In this document: positions 34,883 through 44,613 of the stretch, in pieces
Layout of the letters: every line of letters begins with the position of its first letter
How positions within the stretch are numbered: position 1 is the stretch's first letter
Origin: Zopfochytrium polystomum
Lineage: Eukaryota; Chytridiomycota; Chytridiomycetes; Chytridiales; Chytridiaceae
Assembly: GCA_025765615.1 (NCBI GenBank)
Contig: JAIVFJ010000319.1
Location: forward strand, 1-64,000
DNA: 64,000 nucleotides
Reading direction: 5' to 3'
Notes under the pieces: model-generated
The model's database searches: none
What the model was told of the DNA's origin: nothing
What the model saw: only the letters and a program-made list of their open reading frames with translations
Program-made: the position numbers and the translations under genes

Positions 34883-35560
34883 GCTGGCTTCAGCATTGCT
34901 GTGTGTGCCCCATCCGCCACACAAAACTGCCTTGATGGCATGATGCAGCTGGCCCCTCTGTGCACACCTCCAACGTTGTGTGCGTGACATTTGAGAGAAC
35001 GTGAATTAGAGCCCACATGAGAGCATCCTTCAGCTTCTACAAATCCTTGAAGCCAAGGATTATCAACAAAAATGGTTCTACTATGTTTATGATTAGCTGG
35101 AGTGATTATAAACTATTGGGGGAGCTTCATTCATTTTTGCAAACATGTGAGCAAAAGGGACACAGAGTTAGGGCACAGGTAACAGATGGGAGGCAGATGC
35201 TTAACAGTCAGCTTGAGCCAAGTGGCTCCAAACAACCACTCTGCAAGTGTTCAGTCAGACTTAGAATGTGGGTTCCACAGAAGGGTTAGGGGGGGGGGGG
35301 GTGGGGGGGGGGGGAGGTTCTCCCAGCTGAAGCAAGGGGTCTGCGTGTGTCATTTGAGCCTATTGCAAGCAGTAACAGCTGCGTGTACTGCAGCAAGGAG
35401 GAGTGCACGATGCCTCTGACACTGCACACAGATTTTGTCCACTCTCTATCACTATTCAGTTTTCCGCAGGAAGGGCTATATGATGACCCAAGAATAGGCC
35501 AATGGAGGGAGTTGTGATTATTCTCCTGATCAAATTGGGCGGAAAAATACAGTGCGTGTT

Positions 35561-35661
35561 GCCTGGTTAGCTCAATCGGTAGAGCGTATGACTCTTACGG
35601 CATGTGCGACATGTGCACGTGAGCCATCACAAGGCTGTGGGTTCGACCCCCACATCGGGCG
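35561..35661 (+). tRNA. tRNA-Lys (CTT) with ~28-base intron
   Basis: Acceptor GCCTGGT/ATCGGGC (wobbles allowed), D-stem GCTC/GAGC, loop CTCTTA (anticodon CTT), ~28 intronic bases, T-arm GTGGG-TTCGACC-CCCAC. The anticodon stem TATGA/TCACA has one mismatch. Confidence 0.85.
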
Positions 35662-36476
35662 TGTCCTCAGTTTCTGTGGCATGAGCAACTTGATCTAGGG
35701 AGGGCATTGTCAGCTGCAGCAGTAGGATGAAACACAAACCCTGCATTTGATTCGAATGACCATTTGGGATTGATTCAAAAGCGATTCCATCATCAGTAAA
35801 ATTTTCTTATGTCTGACTGTTCAGCCCAAAAATTGAAAATTTACTGAATCAAATGGCTGAATAACATGGGAAAATTGTCATTTATATTCAGAAAATCAAA
35901 TCAAATCAAATCAAACATTGAAAATGACTCGATTTGTGTTAGACCCTATTCAGCAGTTTGGGCATTTACAGTGCGATGAGGGAAAGGTGAATGTCTGTTA
36001 AGGTTTTCAGTCTCAAAGTGAAGCTTGGGACGTTTTGACCTGTATCAGTGTCGAATTGCCAAAGAGCAAATTTCCTTGAGAAGGCAGTGTTTGCTCTTCA
36101 GACCCACCAAATTGGTTCACGCCTCTGCAGGCTGTCATACTGGGCAAAATGCTGACAACACTAACAATTTTTTTTTTTTTTATTTTTTTTTTTTTTTTAT
36201 TTTTCCTCGCGCAGTGCAGCCTGCAGCATGAATCTAATATGTCTGAACTGATAACAGATACAGAAAACCTCATTTTGGTATCCTTTGCGCATACTACTAT
36301 TATGCCAAAACCCCATTTTATCGTTATCAGTGATATTTGGAACTTCAAGCGTGTGCTTTTACCCAAAAGACTTTGGTATTTGCAGTCATTAGACACGGTC
36401 CAGCATTGGGTCACCTTGTGCTGCAATTTTGCAAGTGGTATCTGACATTTTTTTGCTGTCACAGGTGCATGGCAGA
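35662..36476. other. intergenic, AT-rich
   Basis: No gene seen. Contains a short TCAAA tandem (35,889-35,912) and T runs (36,171-36,200). Confidence 0.5.
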
Positions 36477-36572
36477 TGTCAGGAACAGGTCAGGACAGGA
36501 CAAGGCAGACAAGGAACTGAGAGGAGTGATGATTATATTGGAAACAATAATTCACTTGAGGGATGGGACAGG
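36477..36572 (-). mobile_element. truncated chromovirus LTR at the left viral border
   Basis: Begins TGTCAGGAACAGG like the other LTRs and follows them to GGGATGGGACAGG. It then switches abruptly to ATAGGATGCAAAG, the first sequence of the viral block. The remaining ~260 bp of the LTR are not seen at the other border of the block. Confidence 0.85.
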
Positions 36573-37451
36573 ATAGGATGCAAAGAAATTTTTTTTAATA
36601 AGTGTCAAGAAAATAAAATTTTAGAAATAATGTCCAAAAGTAATGAAAAATATTGTATGAAAAAGTTTTAAATTAAAAGTGATATTAAAGTTTTTTATGG
36701 ATTGTTTCGTGAGAATTTAGAGTATTTTAATCATATTTCTGGTTATATTTTCTAATTTTGTCATTTTATTTAACCCTAATCCTAATTTCTGACTTCTTTT
36801 TCTAATAATGTGACATAAATATGGTCTGTAATTTGAATAAAAATGTTGTAATATATATTTATCGACTAAAATGTATCTTACATCGGCAGCTAAAGTCTTT
36901 TTTAACATTTCTAATCTAATTTATGGTTTGCAAAACATTTGATAAGTGTGTAATATATATTTATCGACTAAAATGTATATTACATCGCCACTAAAAATCT
37001 AATCTCAATTTTTATCCTAATTTGTGTCACATTTCATTTGCTTTTTCACATGAAACATATAATATATTTTTTTTTCTGAAAAAAATTCATATAATGTTTT
37101 CCCAATATTTTCTTCCTAATTTATGATAAATTTCATTTGCTTTTCTCTAATATTTCCTTAGTTGATTTCCTTGTTTCAAATGGAACCTGTCGAACAGACC
37201 TCTCGGACTATTTCCTTTTTCGGAAACTAATCCTAATATGAACCTGTCGAACAGACTTTCAACTTCTCAGTTCGCGATTTAGAGTATAAGTAATGATATA
37301 TCAAAAAATATTTGAAAACATTTTCATATATATATTTTTCACGGTGTCTTCATTATGTGTTCCTGAATGAGGTTATTTTCTTGACACTTATTAAAAAAAA
37401 TTTCTTCCGGTCCCTTGCGGCATCCATAGGATGCAAAGAAATTTTTTTTAA
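36573..37451. repeat. left border: 30-bp inverted and 26-bp direct repeats
   Basis: A perfect 30-bp inverted repeat (36,585-36,614 and 37,375-37,404; arm begins GAAATTTTTTTTAATAAG) encloses ~760 bp of very AT-rich non-coding DNA. A direct repeat starting ATAGGATGCAAAGAAATTTT occurs at 36,573 and again at 37,426. The inside holds two copies of TTATCGACTAAAATGTAT and two of AACCTGTCGAACAGAC. The arrangement resembles a folded-back or rearranged virus end. Confidence 0.75.
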
Positions 37452-38135
37452 TCGCTGTCCCCCTAATTGCTTCTTTCTTATTATTGGTTTTTTAGCATTC
37501 TCTTTTCTTTCTACTGTATTTGTCTCATCAAACTCCACTATGCACTTTGTGTTAAACTCTTTACCATAACATATATATAACACTTCTGTCTGCTCCTTTT
37601 TCATGCTTTCTTTTAGCACATTATTCTCCCCTCTCTTTTTGGAAATTTTTTGTTTTCGTGCATCTACATTATATCTTATAAACACTACTGGCTTTCCCAG
37701 CTTCTTTTTTATCTTCTCCATCCTCTCTATCTCTGTCTCATTTGAGTGTCCATTCTTACAATGTTGAAATTCATCTACTTCCACTATTACATAATGATTT
37801 TTGTTTTTCCCTTGTAACAAAAAGTCTGGTCTATATCTTATTTCATTTTGCTCTCCTCCACATTCACATGATGTTTCATATTCCCCTGTTTCTTCGTTAT
37901 ATTTGTCTATGTGATTTACATATCCGGTAAATTCTCCTTTACTATCATATTCATAACACCCTGACTTTCTTACTGTCTTATCAAGTACAAATTTGTAGGC
38001 TGCTTCTGTTAATAGTCTATACACTCGCATTTCTTTTTTTCCTGTCCTTTTACAACATTTTTCACATGCTTTTGACCATTCTTCCCTCTCTGCTCCACAT
38101 TTTATACACCCTGTTGTTAACTCTATGTTCTCCAT
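37353..38135 (-). CDS. PD-(D/E)XK-like nuclease of giant-virus type
   Basis: 260 codons from ATG 38135. The N-terminus has a four-Cys cluster (CIKCGAERE...CEKCCK). The centre reads IRYRPDFLLQ, then VIVEVDEFQH and GKPVVFIRYNVD. The D...(E/D)x(D/E).QH arrangement followed by PVVFIR.N.D is the signature I associate with an uncharacterised nuclease-like family of nucleocytoviruses and protists (restriction-endonuclease fold). Activity is inferred; it may act in DNA repair or as a selfish nuclease. The last ~35 codons run through the border repeat (KKISLHPMDAARD), so the natural C-terminus may have been replaced. It diverges from the small gene at 38,222. Confidence 0.6.
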   Translation of the reverse strand: MENIELTTGCIKCGAEREEWSKACEKCCKRTGKKEMRVYRLLTEAAYKFVLDKTVRKSGCYEYDSKGEFTGYVNHIDKYNEETGEYETSCECGGEQNEIRYRPDFLLQGKNKNHYVIVEVDEFQHCKNGHSNETEIERMEKIKKKLGKPVVFIRYNVDARKQKISKKRGENNVLKESMKKEQTEVLYICYGKEFNTKCIVEFDETNTVERKENAKKPIIRKKQLGGQRLKKISLHPMDAARDRKKFFLISVKKITSFRNT

Positions 38136-38221
38136 TTATACTTCTGACTAACACTTAATATTTCCTTCCTCTCCACGCCCCATATTTAAAGCTTATTTCA
38201 TTGTCAACTTTGACCACTAAT

Positions 38222-38473
38222 ATGTTATCTAATGAACTTCTTCAACTCGTTGACAATATGTCTCAGCGTGACCTTGTTCGCCTTCATCTTCATGTTTCTT
38301 CTAAAATAGATGATCTTAGGAAAAACAATTTAAGTGCTCTTCATTCCACTATTTATGCTGTAAAAAACTTGGAAAAGCTTAATGAACGTCAAAAGAAGTT
38401 CTACCAACGTAATCCTCGCAAGAAACCATCTGAAACACTTTCTCACACATTGTTAGACACATTTGTCAATTAA
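38222..38473 (+). CDS. small viral protein, paralogue of 41,594-41,845
   Basis: 83 codons starting MLSNELLQLVDNMSQRDLVR, ending VN. It shares a pattern with the product at 41,594: L...V...S..D..RL.L, then L...N, YA.K, K..E and a final Y.R basic tail. Predicted mostly helical; function unknown. I use the ATG at 38,222, because the in-frame open region before it has no other ATG. Two diverged copies flank the iteron-like region and the primase-helicase gene. Confidence 0.6.
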   Translation: MLSNELLQLVDNMSQRDLVRLHLHVSSKIDDLRKNNLSALHSTIYAVKNLEKLNERQKKFYQRNPRKKPSETLSHTLLDTFVN

Positions 38474-38479
38474 AATGTA

Positions 38480-39420
38480 CCTAACCCGCCGCGTATAATA
38501 TATCAAAATATTTTCAAAAAAGTTTTCATATATTATTTCACACTATCATTCTATTCATTTTTCAGCTCGTAGTGTTTCTTTGGGAACCCGTCGAACAGAC
38601 GTCCACACATTCTATTTATTCCGCAAACTTATTATATGAAATTTTTTTGAATATTTTTCATATATTATTTTTTTTATTCAGCACTCAAATTTATTGTATT
38701 GCCACTTATTTTTAATTGTTCCATTTTTTTTTATAAACATTTTTATCAACTCGTTACATCGTAATTTATGTATTTCACACCCATGTTTTATCGACTCGTT
38801 TCACTTTGTTCCATTTCTGTTTTGAGTATTTCTTATCGACTTAATTAGTAGAATTTTTCTTATTACATCACCATATTTTTTCGACTTGTTTTTAATTGTT
38901 CCATTTTATTTTTTTGACCCTTTTTATCGACTCACTAAGTCATACTTTATGTATTTCACACCCATGTTTTATCGACTTGTTTTTAATTGTTCCATTTTTA
39001 TTTTGGAACTTTTTTGTCGACTCGTTTCTTTTTGTTTTTCAAACTTCACTGATATATTCATCGTCATAAAAATGATTGTTCCAAAAATGTTGTTTTTATC
39101 CACTTGTGTCAACAATTTTGTACAGCCTCAATTATATAAAAAAGTTTTAAAAAATTCCTACTTTTTGGACCTTAGATTTTTTTCATCTGAGTCGATAAAA
39201 ACAACATTTTTGGAACAATCATTTTTATGACACGTTTTATGTACCCTCTCTTAAAAATATTTTTATTTTTGAGTCGATAAAAACCCTCAAAAAACGCTTT
39301 GGAACAATCATTTTTATGACACGTTTTATGTACCCTCTCTTAAAAATATTTTTATTTTTGAGTCGATAAAAACCCTCAAAAAACGCTTTGGAACAATCAT
39401 TTCATTTTAAAAGTCTTCAG
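38480..39420. repeat. iteron-like AT-rich region with TTTATCGACT repeats
   Basis: About 940 bp non-coding. TTTTATCGACT(C/T)(G/A)TT-type words recur roughly ten times (38,746, 38,790, 38,833, 38,925, 38,970, 39,012, and inverted at 39,193, 39,273, 39,361). A ~38-bp inverted repeat (39,064-39,100 with 39,193-39,230) contains ATGATTGTTCCAAAAATG. It lies directly downstream of the primase-helicase gene. Candidate replication origin or intergenic regulatory region. Confidence 0.65.
39212..39403 (+). repeat. 89-bp tandem repeat, 2.1 copies
   Basis: The unit beginning GGAACAATCATTTTTATGAC and containing GAGTCGATAAAAACC is repeated head to tail at 39,212 and 39,301; a third copy starts at 39,390 and is cut short. 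Confidence 0.9.
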
Positions 39421-39437
39421 GAGTCAGAATGTCTTCT

Positions 39438-41539
39438 TCACCAAATCTTAAATCTTACACCTATCCATCCCATACCAACTTTTCCTGATTTTCGAATTTT
39501 TTTGGCTTTCCAATCTCCACCCCACTTATCAGTAAACACTCTTTCTAATGCTTTTTGAACTTCACTCATCTTCACACTTGTGTCATTCATATGGAAATGT
39601 ACGTCTTGAACAAGTATTTTTTTATCGTCACTGTTTTTTTTTGTCGTTCGGGTCAATTTGTACTCTTTCTAAATTGTCATTAACCCAATTTGCATATAAA
39701 TCATTGTCATTTTTGTATCTCATTGTTCTTGACATTACATCTTCTGGAACAGGAACTTCCTTGTCCAAGTATTCAATTAATATGTTCATAAGGGCTTGTC
39801 TCCAAGTTACATCCTTTTGAATTTTCTTATTGAGATACTCATCCATTTTGTGTTCATTCGGATTGTTAGGATCTGGCTTTTCTACAAATTTGCTATTAAA
39901 TTCGACAACCCTTACTCTTCTGAAAATTGCAGAATCTTCTCCGCATATATCAGGTAATTTATTACACGCCAAGAATAATTTTGCATGAATCTCCATATTT
40001 TCTTGAGGTCTAAATAGCTGTCTTACTGCTAAAACATCTCCTCCACTTATTTGTTTAAGAACACCTCCATTTATTCTATCTTTTTCCTCAGGTTCACTCA
40101 TACATGCATATCTCATATTCTTTAATGCAACCAAGTGTGGTGTTGCAGCTGCAGCATTTCCTTTGATTTTTGTGATAGCACTTGGATCCAATGCGTATCC
40201 AAAGTCGCCGATTGTCACTTTCATTAAATTTAAAAGCTGTGATTTTCCATTTGATCCACCTGGACCAGTCATAAATATAATTATTCTATTTCCTATATCT
40301 GGATTTAAACAATCACTCATACGTTTTAAAAAGTATTCTCTTATTTCTTTTTTTGGTATTATTTGCTCAATAACTTTCATTACTTTTTCTGAATCTACAT
40401 CAGGATTATAATCATAACCCGTTGACATGGTGAAAAAAATCCTCACATCGAGATTCTCTGAATAATTTCAACTTCATATCATATGTTCCATTTTTAAATG
40501 GTATTAAATCATGGTTATTATTTTTTATATCATGAAAGTCCATATTTCCAAAGTATTTTCTGGAACATTCTAATACATCTCTTTGATGATGACAGCATCC
40601 CATTTGTTTAATTTTTTTCTGAATAAGTTTTAAGGTACATTCATCAGTGTTTCTCTCTTTTAAATCTTTATACAAAGGTACTAATTTTTTTTGTATTTCA
40701 GAAGATATTACTAGATTTTTATCATCGTATCTCCAGATGTTTGTTTCATTGTTAAAATAATACCATCCATCTTGACAATATAGATGTTTATCAATCAATT
40801 TGCGAAATAAAATAGCTGTTGTTTCTGTTATGTCTAAACTTTCGTATAGTAACTCCTCTATGTCATTTCCATATTCTTTCTTCTTTCCAATTAAGTGCTT
40901 GCTCACTATTTCCTTCACTTCTTTTGAAAAATCGTCATATTTCAATTCTCTGTATGTCATTCCTTTCATTTCACATGCATCGTTGTGACATTTCCTTCTC
41001 AATTTAGATTTTGTCAAAGTAAAGAATTGGTGCTGACTTGCGTGTTCATAAGGCTCATATTCGCCTTTATTTAAGAAGTTGTAATAGTAACATGTTTTAA
41101 TTTTTGTGCATGGAACATCAAAATCAGGATATTGAAAGTATAAATGATAACCACCGGAAAATGTTTGTGTTATTAATGTAGATTCTTCTGACAATGGCTT
41201 TATGTTTTGTTCGTACCATTTTTTGGCAATGAATTCATCATCTTTTTTGTCCAAGTCAACGACAAATATTTTGCTTTTCCTTCCGGTTGAAATTGCTATG
41301 TTTGGGCGATTTTTTTTATAAATTGGTTTTGTAATTTTATTCCAATTATTAAAAAATCCATCTATATCCTTTTTATTAGTCTCGTCTTTTTTTACGGTGA
41401 CTCCGAAATATACCCAATTATTTTTTTCTGCTATGTCTATGATTTCTTTTGTTTCTGCTATGTCTATGATTTCTTTTGTTTGTTCAATGTTGCTCATATT
41501 GATTGTTCTTTTACTCTTTGTATGAGAAATAAAATTCAT
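39438..41539 (-). pseudogene. D5-type primase-helicase (AEP + SF3), two frameshifts
   Basis: The minus strand encodes an AEP/prim-pol domain (VVDLDKKDD, GGYHLYFQY), a D5-N-like linker (WYYFNNETNIWRYDD, NHDLIPFKNGTYDM) and an SF3 helicase with Walker A TGPGGSNGKS, motif B YACMSEPEE and motif C LFLACNKLP. In giant viruses this one protein primes and unwinds DNA at replication forks. The frame shifts in a T7 run near 40,440 and in an A9 run near 39,640, so the three parts are 41,539-40,412, 40,446-39,628 and 39,656-39,438. The ATG at 41,539 lies inside a TGAATTTT motif, so the ATG at 41,497 is the likelier start. An in-frame duplication (KEIIDIAE twice) sits near the N-terminus. Real decay or homopolymer errors. 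Confidence 0.85.
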
Positions 41540-41593
41540 TTTTTTACGCGCTTTTTATTTAAAACAATTTCTTCTCGCTATAATGTAATAAAT

Positions 41594-41845
41594 ATGGACT
41601 CATATCCTCTTAAAGAACACGTAAAAACACTTTCAAAAACAGATTTTATACGACTTTATCTTGCTATTAATGAAGAATTCGCTCATTTAAAATCTGAAAA
41701 TCCAAATACTGTCTATCACCTCCTCTATGCCATCAAACGCCCTGATAAAATTCGGGAGATGTCTTCTCGCTATTATAATCGCAAAAAGCAACAACAACAG
41801 CAATATCCTGATCAACAACTACCACAACTTCTCGACTGTGTTTGA
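41594..41845 (+). CDS. small viral protein, paralogue of 38,222-38,473
   Basis: 83 codons from ATG 41,594 (MDSYPLKEHVKTLSKTDFIR), ending in a Gln-rich tail. It shares with the 38.2 kb product the S..D..RL.L motif, the L...N turn and YA.K. It is divergently transcribed from the primase-helicase, with ~97 bp between the likely starts. Function unknown. Confidence 0.6.
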   Translation: MDSYPLKEHVKTLSKTDFIRLYLAINEEFAHLKSENPNTVYHLLYAIKRPDKIREMSSRYYNRKKQQQQQYPDQQLPQLLDCV

Positions 41846-42020
41846 TTTTTTATATTCTGTTTACAAATATCGTCACAATTGTCAACAGAATTTCTTTAGA
41901 TATTTTTAACCATAAATATCGGTTAGAACTTTAACTAACATTTTCAATAGCATTTTGTCGTTTGACTTGCTGTCCATTGTACATTTTGTTCTATATGATA
42001 TTCAAATACAACAATTCCCT

Positions 42021-43107
42021 TTACACTCTATAATCAGGTCTGCTGTAAGGAGACTCTCGTTTGACTGCTTCAGGTTCGATAATATCTTTGTTGTAGTAAT
42101 GAATCATCATTTTCATTAATGCTTTTTTAGAGTACTCTGAATCTAACATTTCAGAATCAAATGTCTGAATTGCTTTTGCACGTCTATTAAAATATAGTTC
42201 CGGTAATTCTTCACATAACACAAACACTTTTGAATAGACTCTGATTGTTTCGACGGGATGGTTTCTTTTCCTTAAAGAAAGTCTTTTGTCACAAATTTTA
42301 TTTAACCATTTTTGAATTATCTCGCTATTCATTTCTTCTGGAGACATGGTCATATAAACAAATTTCTTGCGTTTTACATAATACATATGTTCATTTGGAC
42401 CAGGGTAATTTTTATCAGCTTTAATAATTTCTGAGCCTATTAACTGATAAGAATAATGTTCAAATGTTGTATTCATTAATTCAACAAGCTTCTTACCTCC
42501 AGGTCCACTTAAATAAACAACGCTTTGATCAATATTATATAAAGCATCACTCATTGATTTTTTCAAGAACTCACGTGTATCAAAATCAGGAACAGTGTCC
42601 TCCAAGAATTTTTCTAATTTGTCAAAATTCACATTTTCATCGTAATCAAAACTTAATCTTTTTGAGACCATATCATCTTTTGCTGACAGGTTGAAAAGAC
42701 TTATCACTTAAATGGTAAGTGCTATTTCTAAAAGGGATTAACTGTTCATTTGAATCCAGCAAATTCAAGAATTGACTGTTAGACCACATGTGGTCAGCAA
42801 AACCTAAAAAATCTCTCATTGTCAGACGTTTAAAGTCTTGCAATCGCTTTTCTATTTTACTAAGTATGAATTGATTACCCCTATATTTGTCCTTCAAATG
42901 TAAATAGAGTGTTGGATAAATGGAATTCAATAACATTTTTACATTTTCTTTCTTGTGATCTTTTTTCCAAATGCCATTACAGTAATACCACCATTCAGTC
43001 TTTTTACAAGTACTTACACAATATCCTTTAAAACACGTCAACATGTCATAAATATCGTCCAGGCCATTAAGAATTTCTTCTTCACCAATGTCTAGTAAGT
43101 CCACCAT
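42021..43107 (-). pseudogene. second D5-like helicase, no primase, degenerate Walker A
   Basis: Two overlapping minus-strand frames (43,107-42,673 and 42,707-42,021) align to the other helicase: WWYYCNGIWKK, LIPFRNSTYHL, FLKKSMSDALYN, VVYLSGPGG, VYMTMSPEEM and VFVLCEELPEL. Walker A lacks the SNGKS residues (GPGG is followed directly by KKLVELM), so ATP binding should be lost. The primase domain is absent. The frame shifts near 42,700. The start ATG is 43,107; upstream codons overlap the CACGTG regulatory element. A diverged, probably inactive duplicate. Confidence 0.7.
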
Positions 43108-43167
43108 TGTTTTTATGAAATACTTTTTTTTTCTTTTTCTTAACCCATTCCGGACATACCACCCGAA

Positions 43168-43177
43168 GTCACGTGAC
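43168..43177 (-). promoter_or_regulatory. GTCACGTGAC palindrome upstream of the second helicase
   Basis: The 10-bp palindrome sits 61 bp before the ATG at 43,107 and next to hairpin 1. The CTTGGCGG element found in the other units is not present here. Confidence 0.6.
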
Positions 43178-43202
43178 CTCGTTCTAAAAACCGCCATAAA
43201 AA

Positions 43203-43241
43203 AAAGCCCACAACACTGCTGGCTGCAGCGCTATGGGCTTT
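43203..43241 (-). terminator. 3' hairpin 1 (conserved loop, T run)
   Basis: Minus-strand stem AAAGCCCATAGCGCTG pairs fully (with G-T wobbles) with CAGTGTTGTGGGCTTT around loop CAGCCAG, followed by T8. It begins 19 bp after the stop of the 43,261-43,647 gene. Confidence 0.85.
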
Positions 43242-43260
43242 CTCTTACATTCTCTCTTTC

Positions 43261-43647
43261 TTACTCGTATCGCGATCGCCATCTCCATATTTCCTCTTTG
43301 GTCATGGGTCCTGGATATATCCTTGAATTTTCATAGATATATATTCCTCTGTATTCCCACTTGTGTTTTCCCGTCTTTTTGTCATATGTCACTTGATACG
43401 TCTCATTTTCCGATCCTAGTACCTCCTTTCCCGGATCTCCTAGTTTCTTCTTTAATACTTCCTCTGATAAACCCTTCATCAATCTCCACACTGGATCATC
43501 ATCATCATCAAGTACCGTCTGGTAATGGTTTATTATTTTCCCTAGTGGCACTTCCGTCGGATCTACCCATCCTATTGGACTCGAGAACCTTTCATCAATT
43601 TCAATTTCACTCTGTCCCTTGTTCTTTCCCTTCTTAATGCTGTTCAT
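43261..43647 (-). CDS. viral protein, truncated duplicate of 45,130-45,771
   Basis: 128 codons from ATG 43,647. From SEIEIDERFSSPIGWVDPTE to the end (MTKEEIWRWRSRYE) it is nearly identical to the C-terminal ~120 residues of the 45,130-45,771 product. Its N-terminus is only MNSIKKGKNKGQ, so the two Cys/His modules and the acidic Ser/Glu tract are missing, as after an internal deletion. The C-terminal domain (charged, with TYQVTYDKKTGKHKWEYRG) is unknown to me. It has both the upstream promoter-like element and the 3' hairpin of the cluster. Confidence 0.7.
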   Translation of the reverse strand: MNSIKKGKNKGQSEIEIDERFSSPIGWVDPTEVPLGKIINHYQTVLDDDDDPVWRLMKGLSEEVLKKKLGDPGKEVLGSENETYQVTYDKKTGKHKWEYRGIYIYENSRIYPGPMTKEEIWRWRSRYE

Positions 43648-43695
43648 CTTTCTTTTCTCTTTCGCTGGTCTCTGTGCTCTCCACCAAAGTCCGAT

Positions 43696-43746
43696 AAAAA
43701 TTCAATTTTTTCCCCGCCAAGACTTTCCTGGTCTATGTCACGTGAC
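43696..43746 (-). promoter_or_regulatory. CTTGGCGG/TGAATTTT element and CACGTG palindrome
   Basis: Minus strand: GTCACGTGAC (43,746-43,737), then CTTGGCGGGG, an A run and TTGAATTTTT (43,721-43,696), 49 bp before the ATG of the 43,647 gene. Confidence 0.7.
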
Positions 43747-43771
43747 CTCGTTCTAATAATTGTCATAAAAA

Positions 43772-43810
43772 AAAGCCCACAACACTGCTGGCTGCAGCGC
43801 TATGGGCTTT
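43772..43810 (-). terminator. 3' hairpin 2
   Basis: Same stem and loop sequence as hairpin 1, followed by a T run. It begins 21 bp after the stop of the frameshifted F-box gene at 43,832. Confidence 0.85.
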
Positions 43811-43831
43811 CTCCTTCCATTCGATCTTTTC

Positions 43832-44450
43832 CTAGATAAAAAGAAATGTATCGCTGAACCAGTCTTGCCACTCTCTCACTCGCTTCTTCCACTCATTCGC
43901 CTCATCTCCTTCCTCTCGTTTTGGACCCCACCCCAAACCGGTCCACGCCATCAATTTGTACTCCCTCTCATACTCCTCCTCTCCTTCCATTCTTATCACG
44001 TCCATCCTTTTATTATACTCTGGACACTCCACCATCAATCTCTTACTTCTCTTACATTTCTCACATTTCACTGTCAAACTTATCATTATTCCTCCCTTTT
44101 TTCCCCATGTTTCACACATTTCCCTCCTTTTCATCACTTCTTCATTCACCTCCACTCTTCCCCTTTCCAGTTTTATTCCCGTCTCCCTTTCCCACTTCAA
44201 CTTCTCATCTATACTCCCTTTCACTTCTCCCACATATCTCATTATCATCCCCACTATCTCCATTGGAAACTTCATCACCTCCTTCTTCTCCTCTTTCTTC
44301 ACCACCTTCTTCTCCTTCACCTTCACCACCTTCTTCTCCTCTCCCTTCCCTTCTTTTTCTGTGTTTACTACACTTTTCCTTTCCATCCCTCGACTTTACT
44401 CCACACACAGTCCCTTTCTTGGCTCCTTTCACGTATTCGTAGTCACACAT
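43832..44450 (-). pseudogene. Cys/His-module + F-box-like protein, frameshifted
   Basis: It starts MCDYEYVKGAKKGTVCG at 44,450 with the shared zinc-binding-like module (C..CG...C..H), then shifts frame in the A/G-rich tract near 44,370. The other frame carries KFPMEIVGMIMRYVGEVKGS (F-box-like), the ETGIKLERGRVEV segment and a Cys pair (CEKCKRSKR). The paralogue at 50,402-50,805 has the same order without the shift, so the break here is a lesion or a sequencing error. F-box proteins recruit substrates to SCF ubiquitin ligases; a role in rewiring host degradation is inferred. Confidence 0.7.
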
Positions 44451-44473
44451 TTTGCTTTTCAACAAAGCCCTCA

Positions 44474-44532
44474 CAAAATTCAGTTTTTCCTCCGCCAAGC
44501 CCCCGCCCATTCCTGACACACTGTCACGTGAC
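44474..44532 (-). promoter_or_regulatory. promoter-like element and CACGTG palindrome
   Basis: GTCACGTGAC (44,532-44,523) and CTTGGCGGAGG-A5-CTGAATTTTG (44,499-44,474), ~24 bp before the ATG at 44,450. Confidence 0.7.
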
Positions 44533-44557
44533 CTCATCCTAAAAACCGGCATAAAAA

Positions 44558-44596
44558 AAAGCCCACAACACTGCTGGCTGCAATGCTATGGGCTTT
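44558..44596 (-). terminator. 3' hairpin 3
   Basis: Inner stem CATTG/CAGTG instead of CGCTG/CAGTG, same loop CAGCCAG, outer stem AAAGCCCA/TGGGCTTT, T8. It begins 17 bp after the stop at 44,614. Confidence 0.85.
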
Positions 44597-44613
44597 CTTT
44601 TACAAACACCAGC

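Noticed and set aside
36768..36795. Telomere-like CCCTAATCCTAA
   Set aside because: Only one or two degenerate units in AT-rich DNA; not an array.
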